Part shown: positions 34,049 through 43,900 of the stretch, piece by piece
Numbering within the stretch: the stretch's first letter is position 1
Layout: each line of letters starts with the position of its first letter
NCBI RefSeq assembly: GCF_900110775.1
Contig: NZ_FOEP01000004.1
Location: forward strand, 255,538-319,537
Length of the DNA: 64,000 nucleotides
Reading direction: 5' to 3'
Origin: Thalassovita taeanensis
Lineage (GTDB): Bacteria; Pseudomonadota; Alphaproteobacteria; Rhodobacterales; Rhodobacteraceae
Position numbers and translations under genes: made by a program
The notes under the pieces: model-generated
Database searches by the model: none
Told to the model about the DNA's origin: nothing
The model's input: only the letters and a program-made list of their open reading frames with translations

Positions 34049-35644
34049 ATGGCCCCTCGCGTACTCATCTCTGACAAACTCTCTGACGCCGCCGTACAGA
34101 TCTTCAAGGATCGCGGTATTGACGTCGATTTCCGCCCCGAGCTGGGCAAAGACAAAGATGCCCTGCTGGCCGTGATCGGCGAGTATGACGGCCTGGCGAT
34201 CCGTTCGGCCACCAAGGTGACCGACAAGATCCTCGAAGCGGCCACCAACCTTAAAGTGGTCGGCCGCGCCGGGATCGGCACCGATAACGTGGACAAGGAC
34301 GCCGCCAGCAAAAAAGGCGTGATCGTCATGAACACGCCCTTCGGCAACATGATCACCACCGCCGAACATGCCATCGCCATGATGTTCGCCGTCGCCCGCC
34401 AGATCCCCGAGGCATCCGCCTCAACCCACGCTGGCAAATGGGAAAAATCGAAATTCATGGGCGTCGAGCTGACCGCGAAAACGCTGGGCGTGATCGGTGC
34501 AGGTAACATTGGCGGCATCGTTTGTGACCGTGCCCGTGGCCTGAAAATGAAAGTGGTCGCCTTCGATCCTTTCCTGTCCGAAGAAAAAGCCGCCAAGATG
34601 GGCGTCGAAAAAGTCGAGCTCGACGAGCTGCTGAAGCGCGCCGATTTCATCACCCTGCACGTGCCGCTGACCGACACCACCCGCAACATTCTGTCGGCTG
34701 AAAATCTGGCCAAAACCAAAAAAGGCGTGCGGATCATCAACTGCGCCCGTGGCGGTCTGGTGGATGAGGCCGCGCTGGCGGAACTACTGAAATCCGGCCA
34801 CGTTGCCGGCGCCGCCTTCGACGTTTTCGCCGAAGAACCCGCCACCGAAAACGTCCTCTTCGGCCTGCCCAACGTCGTCTGCACCCCCCACCTCGGCGCC
34901 GCCACATCCGAGGCGCAAGAAAACGTAGCCCTGCAGGTGGCCGAGCAGATGTCGAACTATCTGCTTGATGGCGCAGTAGAAAATGCGCTGAACATGCCGT
35001 CGATGACCGCCGAGGAAGCCAAGGTCATGGGCCCTTGGGTCAAACTGTCGGGTCATCTGGGCAGCTTCATCGGTCAGCTGACCGACGAGCCGATCAAGGC
35101 GATCAACATCCTTTATGATGGTGTTGTGGCCGAGATGAACCTGGCCGCACTGAACTGCGCCGTGGTCGCCGGGATCATGAAAAAATCCAACCCAGACGTG
35201 AACATGGTGTCAGCCCCGGTTGTCGCCAAAGAGCGCGGGATTCAGATCTCGACCACCAATCAGGACAAATCCGGCGCCTTCGAAGGATATGTCAAAGTGA
35301 CGGTCGTGACCGAAAAGCGCGAGCGTTCGATCGCGGGTACGGTGTTCAGCGATGGCAAGCCGCGCTTCATCCAGATCAAGGGCATCAACATCGATGCCGA
35401 GGTCGGTGAAGACATGCTCTACACCACCAACGAAGATGTCCCCGGTATCATCGGGACGCTGGGCGGTCTCTTGGGCAAAAATGGCGTGAACATCGCCAAC
35501 TTCACCCTCGGCCGCGCCAAAACCGGCGGCGAGGCGATTGCCCTGCTCTATGTCGATGGCCCGCTGCAAGCCAATGTTCTGCAAGAACTGACCGCGACCG
35601 GTCTGTTCCGGCAGGTCAAACCGCTGCACTTCGACATCGCATAA
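34049..35644 (+). CDS. serA: D-3-phosphoglycerate dehydrogenase
   Basis: A 531-residue long-form PGDH that oxidises 3-phosphoglycerate as the first step of serine synthesis. Substrate and NAD domains: VLISDKLSDAAVQIFKDRG, LKVVGRAGIGTDNVD, TLGVIGAGNIGGIVCDRARG, NCARGGLVDEAALAELLKSG and the catalytic His region TPHLGAATSEAQ. The C-terminal part carries the allosteric-substrate-binding domain and a final ACT domain (YTTNEDVPGIIGTLGGLLGK), the usual serine feedback site. AAGGA precedes the ATG. A strong terminator follows. Confidence 0.98.
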   Translation: MAPRVLISDKLSDAAVQIFKDRGIDVDFRPELGKDKDALLAVIGEYDGLAIRSATKVTDKILEAATNLKVVGRAGIGTDNVDKDAASKKGVIVMNTPFGNMITTAEHAIAMMFAVARQIPEASASTHAGKWEKSKFMGVELTAKTLGVIGAGNIGGIVCDRARGLKMKVVAFDPFLSEEKAAKMGVEKVELDELLKRADFITLHVPLTDTTRNILSAENLAKTKKGVRIINCARGGLVDEAALAELLKSGHVAGAAFDVFAEEPATENVLFGLPNVVCTPHLGAATSEAQENVALQVAEQMSNYLLDGAVENALNMPSMTAEEAKVMGPWVKLSGHLGSFIGQLTDEPIKAINILYDGVVAEMNLAALNCAVVAGIMKKSNPDVNMVSAPVVAKERGIQISTTNQDKSGAFEGYVKVTVVTEKRERSIAGTVFSDGKPRFIQIKGINIDAEVGEDMLYTTNEDVPGIIGTLGGLLGKNGVNIANFTLGRAKTGGEAIALLYVDGPLQANVLQELTATGLFRQVKPLHFDIA

Positions 35645-35650
35645 CAAATT

Positions 35651-35682
35651 GCCCCGGTGCCGTATTCGAACGGCACCGGGGC
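35651..35682. terminator. Strong bidirectional hairpin after serA
   Basis: A perfect 13-bp stem, GCCCCGGTGCCGT / ACGGCACCGGGGC, with loop ATTCGA lies 6 bases past the serA stop, facing the convergent small membrane gene. There is no long T-run, but it is very stable and well placed to end both transcripts. Confidence 0.8.
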
Positions 35683-35702
35683 CTCAGATCGGCCATACTG
35701 TC

Positions 35703-36074
35703 TCAGCCACGGCGTACCTGCAGCACAACGATCACCAGAAACACCAGCATTGAGGCGAGCGTAAGAAGCGAGCCCAGCTTGGCCAGTGTTTCCCCGGTTT
35801 CTTTCACCGCCATGGCAATGCCCGGCACGATCGTAACCAGCCCCAGCACTGCCAGCGCCAGATGCAGTTTGGGCAAAGCCCCCAGCGCCGCGTCCGGCAC
35901 AAGGTGATAGTAAAAGGCAAAAATTGCCATAGACACCCAGCCCAGCAAGTTCAAATGTGCATGCGCCGGTGCCATGATATGATCATGGCTGGCAGACATC
36001 TGAATGCCCCAGATCATACCAAGAGAGACCGAAACAATCGCGACCAGAAAGAAATAGATCGAAATACCCTTCAT
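35703..36074 (-). CDS. Small four-helix membrane protein resembling heme-copper oxidase subunit I
   Basis: 123 residues with four likely membrane helices (about 5-24, 41-60, 69-88 and 99-118). Helix-adjacent histidines (SASHDHIMAPAHAHLNLLGW and YYHLVP) recall the heme-ligand helices of cbb3/NOR-type subunit I, and small proteins of this sort are often labelled cytochrome-oxidase-like. It lacks the length for a complete oxidase core. The frame is open from 36185, but GGAG stands 9 bases before the ATG at 36074. Its role could be heme or metal sensing or an accessory part of an oxidase; not established. Confidence 0.65.
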   Translation of the reverse strand: MKGISIYFFLVAIVSVSLGMIWGIQMSASHDHIMAPAHAHLNLLGWVSMAIFAFYYHLVPDAALGALPKLHLALAVLGLVTIVPGIAMAVKETGETLAKLGSLLTLASMLVFLVIVVLQVRRG

Positions 36075-36261
36075 CTGTGCAGACTCCGTTGAATTGAGTT
36101 GATTTGTATACATCCGACCGGAAAATGCCGACGGACAGCGGGCACAATACCCTATTTCCCCGCGCCAATCACGCCCGTCCAACACTTCAGACTGTCAAAG
36201 TCTTTCCGCACCATCGGCAATGCGCTAATAACGCCCCGAGCAACACTGAAACGAGTTCCAG

Positions 36262-36996
36262 ATGCCCGACTTTCCACTTTATGCGATCGGTGACATTCAC
36301 GGTCAGATCGACATGTTGAACGCGGCGATTGCGCTGATCCAGGACGATGGCGGCGCCGATGCCAATATCGTGTTTCTTGGCGATCTGGTGGACCGCGGCC
36401 CCGGCAGTCGTGAGGTGATTGATCTGTTGCAACAGGGCCAGTCCGCAGGGCGCCCTTGGACCGTACTTTCAGGCAATCATGATAGGATGTTCGCCGATTT
36501 CTTGTCCAGCGGAAGGATTGACCACCCGCGTATTCTGTCGGGTATTTCCTGGGAGAATCCACGTTTGGGGGGGCTGGAAACGCTAGCCTCCTATGGCGTG
36601 AACGCGATCGACATGCCCGTTGAACACCTCTGGGCCGCCGCGCAGGAGGCCGTGCCCGCGCGGCATTTGGCATTCCTGAACAATTTGCCGACATACCATG
36701 AGGTTGAGGATCTTCTGTTTGTGCACGCCGGCATCGCGCCGGGTGTACCACTGCAGATGCAGACAGCCGAAGATATGATGTGGATACGAGGCCCGTTCCT
36801 GACGCACACCAAGCCGCACCCGTGGCTGGTTGTGCATGGGCATACCGCGGTTGATCAGGCAGAGCATCAAGGGAACCGCGTCAATCTGGACAGTGGTGCA
36901 GGCTACGGTCGCCCGATCACCGCAGCGGTGTTTGAGAGCGGCCAAGTCTGGACCCTGAAGCCGGGAGGGCGCCAGGCTCTGCGACCGGTCGTTTGA
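36262..36996 (+). CDS. Metallophosphoesterase, serine/threonine protein phosphatase-like
   Basis: 244 residues with the full calcineurin-like motif set of PPP-type bacterial phosphatases: YAIGDIHGQIDML, VFLGDLVDRGPGSREV, VLSGNHDRMF, LLFVHAGIAPGVPL and LVVHGHTAV. These supply the two-metal site (Asp, His, Asp, Asn, His, His). E. coli PrpA/PrpB and Ap4A hydrolase ApaH share this fold; the short length and bacterial context fit a protein or nucleotide phosphatase. The substrate cannot be read from sequence. No clear operon partner. Confidence 0.88.
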   Translation: MPDFPLYAIGDIHGQIDMLNAAIALIQDDGGADANIVFLGDLVDRGPGSREVIDLLQQGQSAGRPWTVLSGNHDRMFADFLSSGRIDHPRILSGISWENPRLGGLETLASYGVNAIDMPVEHLWAAAQEAVPARHLAFLNNLPTYHEVEDLLFVHAGIAPGVPLQMQTAEDMMWIRGPFLTHTKPHPWLVVHGHTAVDQAEHQGNRVNLDSGAGYGRPITAAVFESGQVWTLKPGGRQALRPVV

Positions 36997-37427
36997 CTGA
37001 GACCTGCGGCGGGCCGCTGTTTCAGGCCGGTCCTTTGCAAACTTTTGGCAAAAAAGTTACACCACATGCTCGCTCCCCGGAGAGGCGCATTACAAGCCTG
37101 AGAAACGATAATGCGCCAGAAAATCAAACGGATCAGGCCGAGCTTCTGCCAGAAAGTCTGCATGCCGTGCCGCGCGGCGAGCAGACGGAAAACCGGCGTG
37201 GTCCGACTGCTGAGTGAAATCAACGCGTAGAGCATATGTCAGACCGGCTGGAGCAGTGAAACATACCCGACGGGCACTTTCCGGGTAGGAAAATTCAACC
37301 CCGCGCCGCCTGTCCAAAACCTATACCAACGGGGTAGAAACCGAAGTTCTGGCGCAGGTTCACGCTGTATATTGCTCAATCGATAGGGTAGCCTTCGCCA
37401 GAAATCACTGCTTCGGAGAGAACACCC
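36997..37427. other. 431-bp gap between the phosphatase and thiolase genes
   Basis: No confident gene is seen. A 39-codon plus-strand ORF at 37111-37230 encodes a basic, Cys-containing peptide (MRQKIKRIRPSFCQKVCMPC and onward) without a good ribosome site. On the minus strand a frame at about 37235-37090 looks partly coding-like but has poor GC3 bias for this genome. This may be a decayed gene. The right end holds the thiolase promoter and GGAGAG site. Confidence 0.4.
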
Positions 37428-38603
37428 ATGACTGATATCGTAATCTTGGACGGTGCCCGCACCGCCATCGGCACGTTTGGCGGCTCTTTGGCGGGTATTC
37501 CCCCCACGCAGCTTGCGACGATTGCCGCAAAGGCCGCGATGGAACGCTCGGGCGTCGAACCCGGCCAGATCGGGCATGTGGTCTTTGGCCATGTGATCAA
37601 CACCGAACCGCGCGACATGTATCTCAGCCGGGTTGCCGCAATTGACGCGGGCATTCCTGATACGACACCCGCGATGAACGTAAACCGCCTGTGCGGATCG
37701 GGTGCGCAGGCAATCGTTTCTGTTGTGCAATCACTGATGCTGGGGGATGCCGAATTCGGCCTGGCCGGCGGCGCCGAAAACATGAGCCGCTCGCCCTATA
37801 TCGTGCCAGATCAGCGCTGGGGCAGCAAGATGGGCGACATCCGCACGGTCGACATGATGCTGGGCGCGCTGAACTGCCCGTTTGGCACCGGCCACATGGG
37901 GGTGACTGCAGAAAACGTGGCGGACGAAAATAACGTCACGCGCGAACAGATGGACGCCTTCGCACTGGAAAGCCAGCGGCGCGCGGCGGCCGCCATCGAA
38001 GCCGGATATTTCGCGTCACAGATCGTGCCTGTCGATGTGCGCGTAAAACGCGACACGGTGGCTTTTGCCACAGACGAGCACCCCAAAGCCACCACAGCCG
38101 AAGCGCTCTCCGGCCTGCGTCCCGCCTTCCGCAAAGATGGCGCCGTGACAGCGGGCAACGCCTCGGGTCTGAATGATGGCGGTGCAGCGCTGGTTCTGGC
38201 CCGCGCCGACGCGGCCGAAAAAGCTGGGCTGAAACCCAAAGCCCGCGTCATCGGCTATGCCCACGCCGGCGTGCGCCCCGAGGTAATGGGAATCGGCCCG
38301 GTTCCCGCCGTGCAGAATTTGCTGGCCCGCACCGGCCTGAGCATTGCCGATTTCGACGTGATCGAATCGAACGAAGCGTTTGCCGCGCAGGCACTGGCAG
38401 TCAATGCCGGGCTGGGCCTGGATGCGACCAAGGTGAACCCCAACGGCGGCGCGATTGCACTTGGCCACCCGATCGGTGCCACCGGCGCGCTTATCACCAT
38501 CAAAGCTCTGTATGAACTGGAGCGGATTGGCGGCTCGAAAGCGCTAATCACCATGTGCATCGGCGGCGGTCAGGGTATCGCGCTTGCGATCGAGCGTATC
38601 TGA
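37428..38603 (+). CDS. Acetyl-CoA C-acyltransferase (thiolase)
   Basis: A 391-residue thiolase. The acyl-accepting cysteine is in NVNRLCGSGAQAIVSVVQS (about residue 90). The catalytic His lies in NPNGGAIALGHPIGATGA, and the second Cys in ITMCIGGGQGIALAIERI. Other segments: VILDGARTAIGTFGGSLA at the start and VIESNEAFAAQALAVN. It condenses or cleaves acyl-CoAs; without neighbours from fatty-acid oxidation or PHA synthesis, biosynthetic or degradative use is open. GGAGAG precedes the ATG. A 22-base motif overlaps the stop, and strong hairpins follow. Confidence 0.93.
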   Translation: MTDIVILDGARTAIGTFGGSLAGIPPTQLATIAAKAAMERSGVEPGQIGHVVFGHVINTEPRDMYLSRVAAIDAGIPDTTPAMNVNRLCGSGAQAIVSVVQSLMLGDAEFGLAGGAENMSRSPYIVPDQRWGSKMGDIRTVDMMLGALNCPFGTGHMGVTAENVADENNVTREQMDAFALESQRRAAAAIEAGYFASQIVPVDVRVKRDTVAFATDEHPKATTAEALSGLRPAFRKDGAVTAGNASGLNDGGAALVLARADAAEKAGLKPKARVIGYAHAGVRPEVMGIGPVPAVQNLLARTGLSIADFDVIESNEAFAAQALAVNAGLGLDATKVNPNGGAIALGHPIGATGALITIKALYELERIGGSKALITMCIGGGQGIALAIERI

Positions 38604-38604
38604 T

Positions 38605-38626
38605 CTTCACTTTGACAAAAATACTC
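38605..38626 (+). repeat. 22-base post-stop motif after the thiolase gene
   Basis: CTTCACTTTGACAAAAATAC+TC begins two bases after the thiolase stop and matches the copies at 10687, 15599 and 31650 over most positions. Confidence 0.55.
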
Positions 38627-38633
38627 CGGGGGA

Positions 38634-38660
38634 ACGTTCCAAATCGCAGATTGGGAACGT
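38634..38660 (+). terminator. Hairpins after the thiolase gene
   Basis: A 12-bp stem with one mismatch (ACGTTCCAAATC / GATTGGGAACGT, loop GCA) is immediately followed by a GGGGGC-AGC-CCCC-type G/C hairpin at 38661-38676. Together with the motif before it, this is the likely 3' end of the thiolase transcript, although no T-run is present. The remaining gap to 38887 holds no recognisable gene. Confidence 0.55.
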
Positions 38661-38887
38661 GGGGGCAGCGCCCCCGCCCCGCCCGCCGCAGGCGACATGC
38701 TTGCGTTTGCTTGGCTCCCCCGGTCTTTCCGATATCCACCCCAGAAAACACCTCAAGTGCCGCATGAACGGCTTGAATGGACGCTAGGGCGCGCAGATAT
38801 GCATACGGATTTGCCCGACCGCGAGCAATTTGGTTAAGTTTTCCGCAGGAAAATCCGTACCAATCCAATTCGCCCCGTCCCGCAATC

Positions 38888-40924
38888 TCACTCAACTCTC
38901 AGATGCACGCGGTCTGACCTTCCCTGCGCGTCGATCACAGACAGCGTGACAAATCCCGCACCGATTCCCTGCAACACGGCCTGACGCCCATGCGCGCCCG
39001 TCAGCACCGGCGTGCCATCTGCCAGCCAGGTGAAAGGCGGCACCCCGTCGCGCAGCTTGACCGTCAGGGCGCCCCCTTCCAACGGCAACTCTGCGCCATC
39101 GGGCGGAAAGATCAACTTCGGCGCATCGGCTTGCGGCAAAAAAAGCGCCTGCCGCCCGCGAAATCTCTGTAACGGCTGCGGCAGCAGCGAAGCGCCGACC
39201 AGCAGCGTTTCCGGCGGCGGTGGCGGCAGCGGTTCAAGCTTTGGCTTAAGCCGCTGAAACGCCTCGAACAGGACGGGGGCCGCCAAATCGCCGCCGAAGG
39301 CCCCGGGCACCGGCGTGCCATCCGGCCGCCCAAGCCACACACCAATCACATGCGCCCCATCAAACCCCAGCGCCCAAGCATCGCGGTGGCCATAAGACGT
39401 GCCCGTTTTAAAAGCCAGCCGGTTGCGCGGTGCGCCAGGGGGCGGCGCCATGTCAGACAGGATATTCCCCACTTGCCAGGCCGCGGTACGGCTGACGATC
39501 TGGGCCCCCACCGTGGCCGGTCCCGGTCGCCAGTGTAGCGGTTTGGCGACACCACCATTGGCCAGCCCCCCATATAGCTGCACCAGATCCTCAAGTGTCA
39601 GGCCAACCCCTCCCAAAGCCACCGCAAGGCCGGGTTTGCCGCCCGGCACCACGGGCTGAGCCCCTGACCGGCGCAGCGCTGCGACCAACCGGGTCGGGCC
39701 AAGTTCTTCGGTCAGCAGGACGATGGGGATGTTCAGCGACAGGCGTAGCGCGTCGGCGACGCGGATTTCCCCCCGAAACATCCCATCGAAGTTTTGCGGG
39801 GCATAGTTGCCAAAAGCCACGGGGCGGTCGTCAATCAAGGTTTCGGGATGGGCCAGTCCCTGATCAAAAGCCATGGCATAGACCAGCGGCTTCAACGTCG
39901 ATCCCGGCGAGCGCAGGGCGCGGGTCATGTCGACAAAGCCCTGTCCCAGCCCCGGCCTAAAGCCACCCGACCCGACCGAGGCAAGGATGTCACCACTCCG
40001 GTGGTCCGCCACAAGGATCGCAATGGACAGCGCCTCGGATTTGCCGCGCAGGGCGGTGATCGCCAAGGCCTCAAGCTGCGCTTGCAGGTCGGCGCTCAGC
40101 GTCAGGTCGTGGCGTTGGCGGTCGGGCGATTCAGCCAGCGCGCGATCAGACAGGTGCGGCGCCAGCGCAGGAAAAGCGCGTTTGGTATCGGGCACCGGAT
40201 CGGTCAGAGCGGCGGTGGCATCGCCAGTGCTCAGCACACCCGCGCGGGCAACACGCGCCAGAATCCGGTCGCGGGCCTGCTGCGCGGTGGCCGGGGCGCG
40301 GTCGGGGCGGCGGGCCTCGGGCGCTTGCGGAAGGGCAACCAGCAAAGCCGCCTCGGCTGGGGTCAGACGCGCAGGTTCCTTGCCGAAATAGGTCAGTGTC
40401 GCGGCACGAATGCCTTCGATATTGCCACCGAACGGGGCCAGTGTCAGGTAAAGGTCAAGGATCTGCGCCTTGCTCAGCCTCCGCTCCAGCGCCAGTGCCA
40501 CGCGCATCTGCCGCAGCTTTCCCGCCCACGCCCCGGTGCCGCTGCGCTCCAGCAGGCGCGCCACCTGCATCGTCAGGGTCGAACCGCCGGACACGATCCG
40601 GCCATGTCGCAAGGCCTGCACCGCTGCGCGCGCAATGGCAACGGGGTCGATCCCTGCATGGTCATGGAACCGCCGATCTTCATAGGCCAGCAACATCGCA
40701 AGATAGGTCTGATCAACCTGCGCCGCCTGCACCGGCAGGCGCCATACACCATTCGCTGCCGTATAGGCCCGCAGCAGCGTCCCGGCGCGGTCGCGCACTT
40801 CCACCGACGTGTCCAACAGTGTCACCGGCAACGCGGTGCGATCAATCCAGCGATCTGCGGCATCGCGGCTGGCGGCGACCAACAGTAACGCCGCCACCAG
40901 CAGAAAGGGGGCGAACCGCCTCAT
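38888..40924 (-). CDS. pbpC: Penicillin-binding protein 1C
   Basis: 678 residues. One N-terminal membrane anchor (FAPFLLVAALLLVAAS). A GT51 glycosyltransferase domain (AYEDRRFHDHAGIDPVAIAR, GGSTLTMQVARLLE). A transpeptidase domain with SxxK in RSPGSTLKPLVYAMAF, SxN in LRLSLNIPIV and KTG in LAFKTGTSYGHRDAWAL. A C-terminal BiPBP_C beta domain (FPPDGAELPLEGGALTVKLR). This is the PBP1c order. It polymerises and cross-links peptidoglycan. The ATG at 40924 overlaps the TGA of the alpha-2-macroglobulin gene, so the pair is translated together, as with E. coli yfhM-pbpC. The frame is open further upstream but unhomologous. Confidence 0.96.
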   Translation of the reverse strand: MRRFAPFLLVAALLLVAASRDAADRWIDRTALPVTLLDTSVEVRDRAGTLLRAYTAANGVWRLPVQAAQVDQTYLAMLLAYEDRRFHDHAGIDPVAIARAAVQALRHGRIVSGGSTLTMQVARLLERSGTGAWAGKLRQMRVALALERRLSKAQILDLYLTLAPFGGNIEGIRAATLTYFGKEPARLTPAEAALLVALPQAPEARRPDRAPATAQQARDRILARVARAGVLSTGDATAALTDPVPDTKRAFPALAPHLSDRALAESPDRQRHDLTLSADLQAQLEALAITALRGKSEALSIAILVADHRSGDILASVGSGGFRPGLGQGFVDMTRALRSPGSTLKPLVYAMAFDQGLAHPETLIDDRPVAFGNYAPQNFDGMFRGEIRVADALRLSLNIPIVLLTEELGPTRLVAALRRSGAQPVVPGGKPGLAVALGGVGLTLEDLVQLYGGLANGGVAKPLHWRPGPATVGAQIVSRTAAWQVGNILSDMAPPPGAPRNRLAFKTGTSYGHRDAWALGFDGAHVIGVWLGRPDGTPVPGAFGGDLAAPVLFEAFQRLKPKLEPLPPPPPETLLVGASLLPQPLQRFRGRQALFLPQADAPKLIFPPDGAELPLEGGALTVKLRDGVPPFTWLADGTPVLTGAHGRQAVLQGIGAGFVTLSVIDAQGRSDRVHLRVE

Positions 40925-43900
40925 TCCACGATCATCATCCGACCCGCGTTGGTATTGGCGCGGTATTGCGGGCGATACATGTCTTCGACCGTGGCCGCCG
41001 AATGTCGGAATATCCCCGGCGAGATCGCGCGCACGATATAGGCCAGCTGAAATGGCTTGTCCGAGCGCCAATCGACCGCCGCAAGGAAGCGATCCGAGCG
41101 GAACTCGCTATGCTCGGCCTCACTCGGCGTCAGCCAGTCAAGCGCGCGGATATCACCCGAGCGCAGCAGATTGGGGTTGTCGATCTCGAACCCGGCGGGC
41201 AGCGGATCGTTTATCATCAGCCGCGCGCCACCTTTTTCGAAAGGCGTGACCTTCAGCACGGCCACCAGACGGTCACCTACCCTGACCGATTGCGGTAGAG
41301 CCTCGGCTCCGTCGATGGTGTAATATGTCCGGTCGATGCGATAGCCATACCCGCCCTGCGTGACCGGCGTTTCCGGCACTCCCGTGGTGGTCAGCGTGAT
41401 CTGCGTGGCGCTATCACGCGCATTGCGAATTGTGATCGGCGCCGCGCCAATCTGATCCTCAAACAGCCGCACAAGCGGCCCTTGAGCAACGGTGCCGTTC
41501 ACCTCGATCCCAGCAATACCGGGATCGGTGACCAGAGCCCGCGCCGCCATCAGCGCCCAAGCGCTTTCCTGAGTGGAAAGCCCGCGCACGGTGGCGCTGA
41601 TCCGGTCAATCAGGGCCTCACGGTTGACCACGGCACTGCCCGCCTCAACCGCCAGCGACAGAACACCTGCCGCGTCGCGCAGGTTGCTACCATAGTCAGC
41701 ACGCCACAGCCCGGCCTCTTCCCCCATGCGTGGCACCATCAGATGGGCGGCGCGGGAAAACATCGCCTCGGCCCGCGTCGGATCACCATAAGAGGCCAAC
41801 GCCGCCCCCAACTGCGCCGCCGCCAGCGGCGTGTCAAAAGCATCGCCCTTGACGTCGGAATAATAGCGCAGGTCGCCCATCGCCGCCGCGCCTTCGCGCG
41901 CCAGCACCATTAGCGCATAGGCTACATCCGCGCCGCCAGTGTCAAAGTCGGGGGCATAGTTGATGCGATTGCGCAGGTTATCCATCGCCAAGCGAAAGGC
42001 CAGATCGGGTACGGCGTATCCTTCGGCGCGGGCCCTGCTGAGGAAATCAGAGACATAGGCATCAAGCCAGAAATCACCGGCTTCGGCCCGCCACAGTCCA
42101 AAGGCCCCGTTATTGGCCTGCCGCGTCAGGATACGGTCAATCGCCTGACCCACACGGGCCTGGATCGTGGCGCGGTTGCCAAGGCCCAGCGCCTCGGACA
42201 CTTGCCCCAGATAGAGCAGCGGCAGCGCCTGACTGGCCACCTGTTCGGTGCAGCCGTAAGGGTAGCGATCAAGGGACGCCAGCAGCGCAGGCGCATTGAG
42301 TTTGGCCAGCGGTCCCGCAGACAGCACTGCCGACCCCGTGCCGGGGCGCAGTCCAGCAAAAACATCGCGATCAAGGGTAAAGGTATCGCCTGCACCCAGC
42401 GCAAAACGCCGGGTGACTGACACAGCCGGATCATTGTCACGTACCGCCAGCACCAAATCTTTGACCAACGGCCGCCCATCTGGCGTGGTCAGCGCCACGC
42501 GCAGGCTGTGGTCGCCCACCTCGCCCGCCGTGACCGGGATGCTCAGCACCGCCGTGCCCTTCTCAGTCAGCATCACGTCTGAGGGAAGATTGCCCCCCAC
42601 AAGACTGATGCCCTGCGCGGTAACATCCAACCCCATCCGCCCAGTGGGGCCGGTGGCATGCACGATCTCAAGCAACAAGCGACTGCTGTCGCCGGGGGCC
42701 AGAAAGCGCGGCAGGCTGGCGGTGATCACAACCGGATCACGCACCAGAACATCGGCTTCGGCTTGCCCGACGCCCGTGTCCGACCAGGCCACCGCCATCA
42801 GCCGCACTGTGCCGTTGAAGGCGGGCAGGTCAAACGTCACCTCGGCCCCTCCGTCCGGGCCAACCGTAAGTGGGCCACTGAAATAAGCGACCAGTTCTTC
42901 GGTCGGCGGTGGCGATTGCAACCGCGCGGCACTGCCCGCATCCCCGCCCGAGCGGATGGCGCCCATTGCACCGTTCATCCCGTCGATCAGGCGGCCATAG
43001 ATATCGCGGATCTCGACCCCCAAGCGGCGCTGGCCAAAATAGTGATCCGAAGGATCCGGGCTTTGAAAGCCGGTGAGGTTCAGGATACCCACGTCCACTG
43101 CGGCCACAGTGACGTAGGCGGCCTGGCCGTCAGCCACGCCATCCACCTGTACCGTGGCGCGTAGGGTGCCGCGCGGGTCCGCCTTGGCCGGAGCATCAAA
43201 AGACACTGCAAGCTGTTTGGTACCGGGGTCAATCTTAGCATAGCTCAGCCCCAGAGACCGCGCCGGATTGCGACCCGAAGCGGCATCCATCGGCCGGATC
43301 ACCGAGGCGGTAACATAGGCCCCCGCCCCCCAGTCATCCGTCACTGCGAGTGGGATCAGGTTCTCACCCTCGGTCACCGCGACCGCTTTCATCGCGATCA
43401 CCCGGTTTGACATGACACTGATCAGCGCCGTGCCCGCATACCGCGGCACCAAACGCACCATCGCCGTGTCACCGCTCTGATATCCGGGCCGGTCTAATGA
43501 CAATTCCAGCGTGTCGGGCGTGGCCGACGCATCGGCGGGCGCATACCAACCAGCGTAGAACGAGGTCGCGGCAGCAACATAACCGCCATCAAGCCGCTCT
43601 ACCTCAAGCTCATAACTGCCCCACTCGACCGGGGCGGCAACTTCAAGCGGCGTACTGCCAAGCGTGGCTTCGGCGCTGGTGATGCGTTTGCGGGTGGTGA
43701 TCGGCTCCCACTCCCAATTGCCATATTGCTGATACCACTGATACCGTCGCTCGACCCGGTTCAGGGTCCACCGCACGCGCATCGGCAGCGGTTTCAAGTC
43801 CGGCCCGAGTGCGATCACCTGAAGTCGCGCTTGAGTATTTTCCGGCACAACCCCATCAAACATCGGCTTGATACCGATCACCGGCGCGGCAGGCGCCAGC

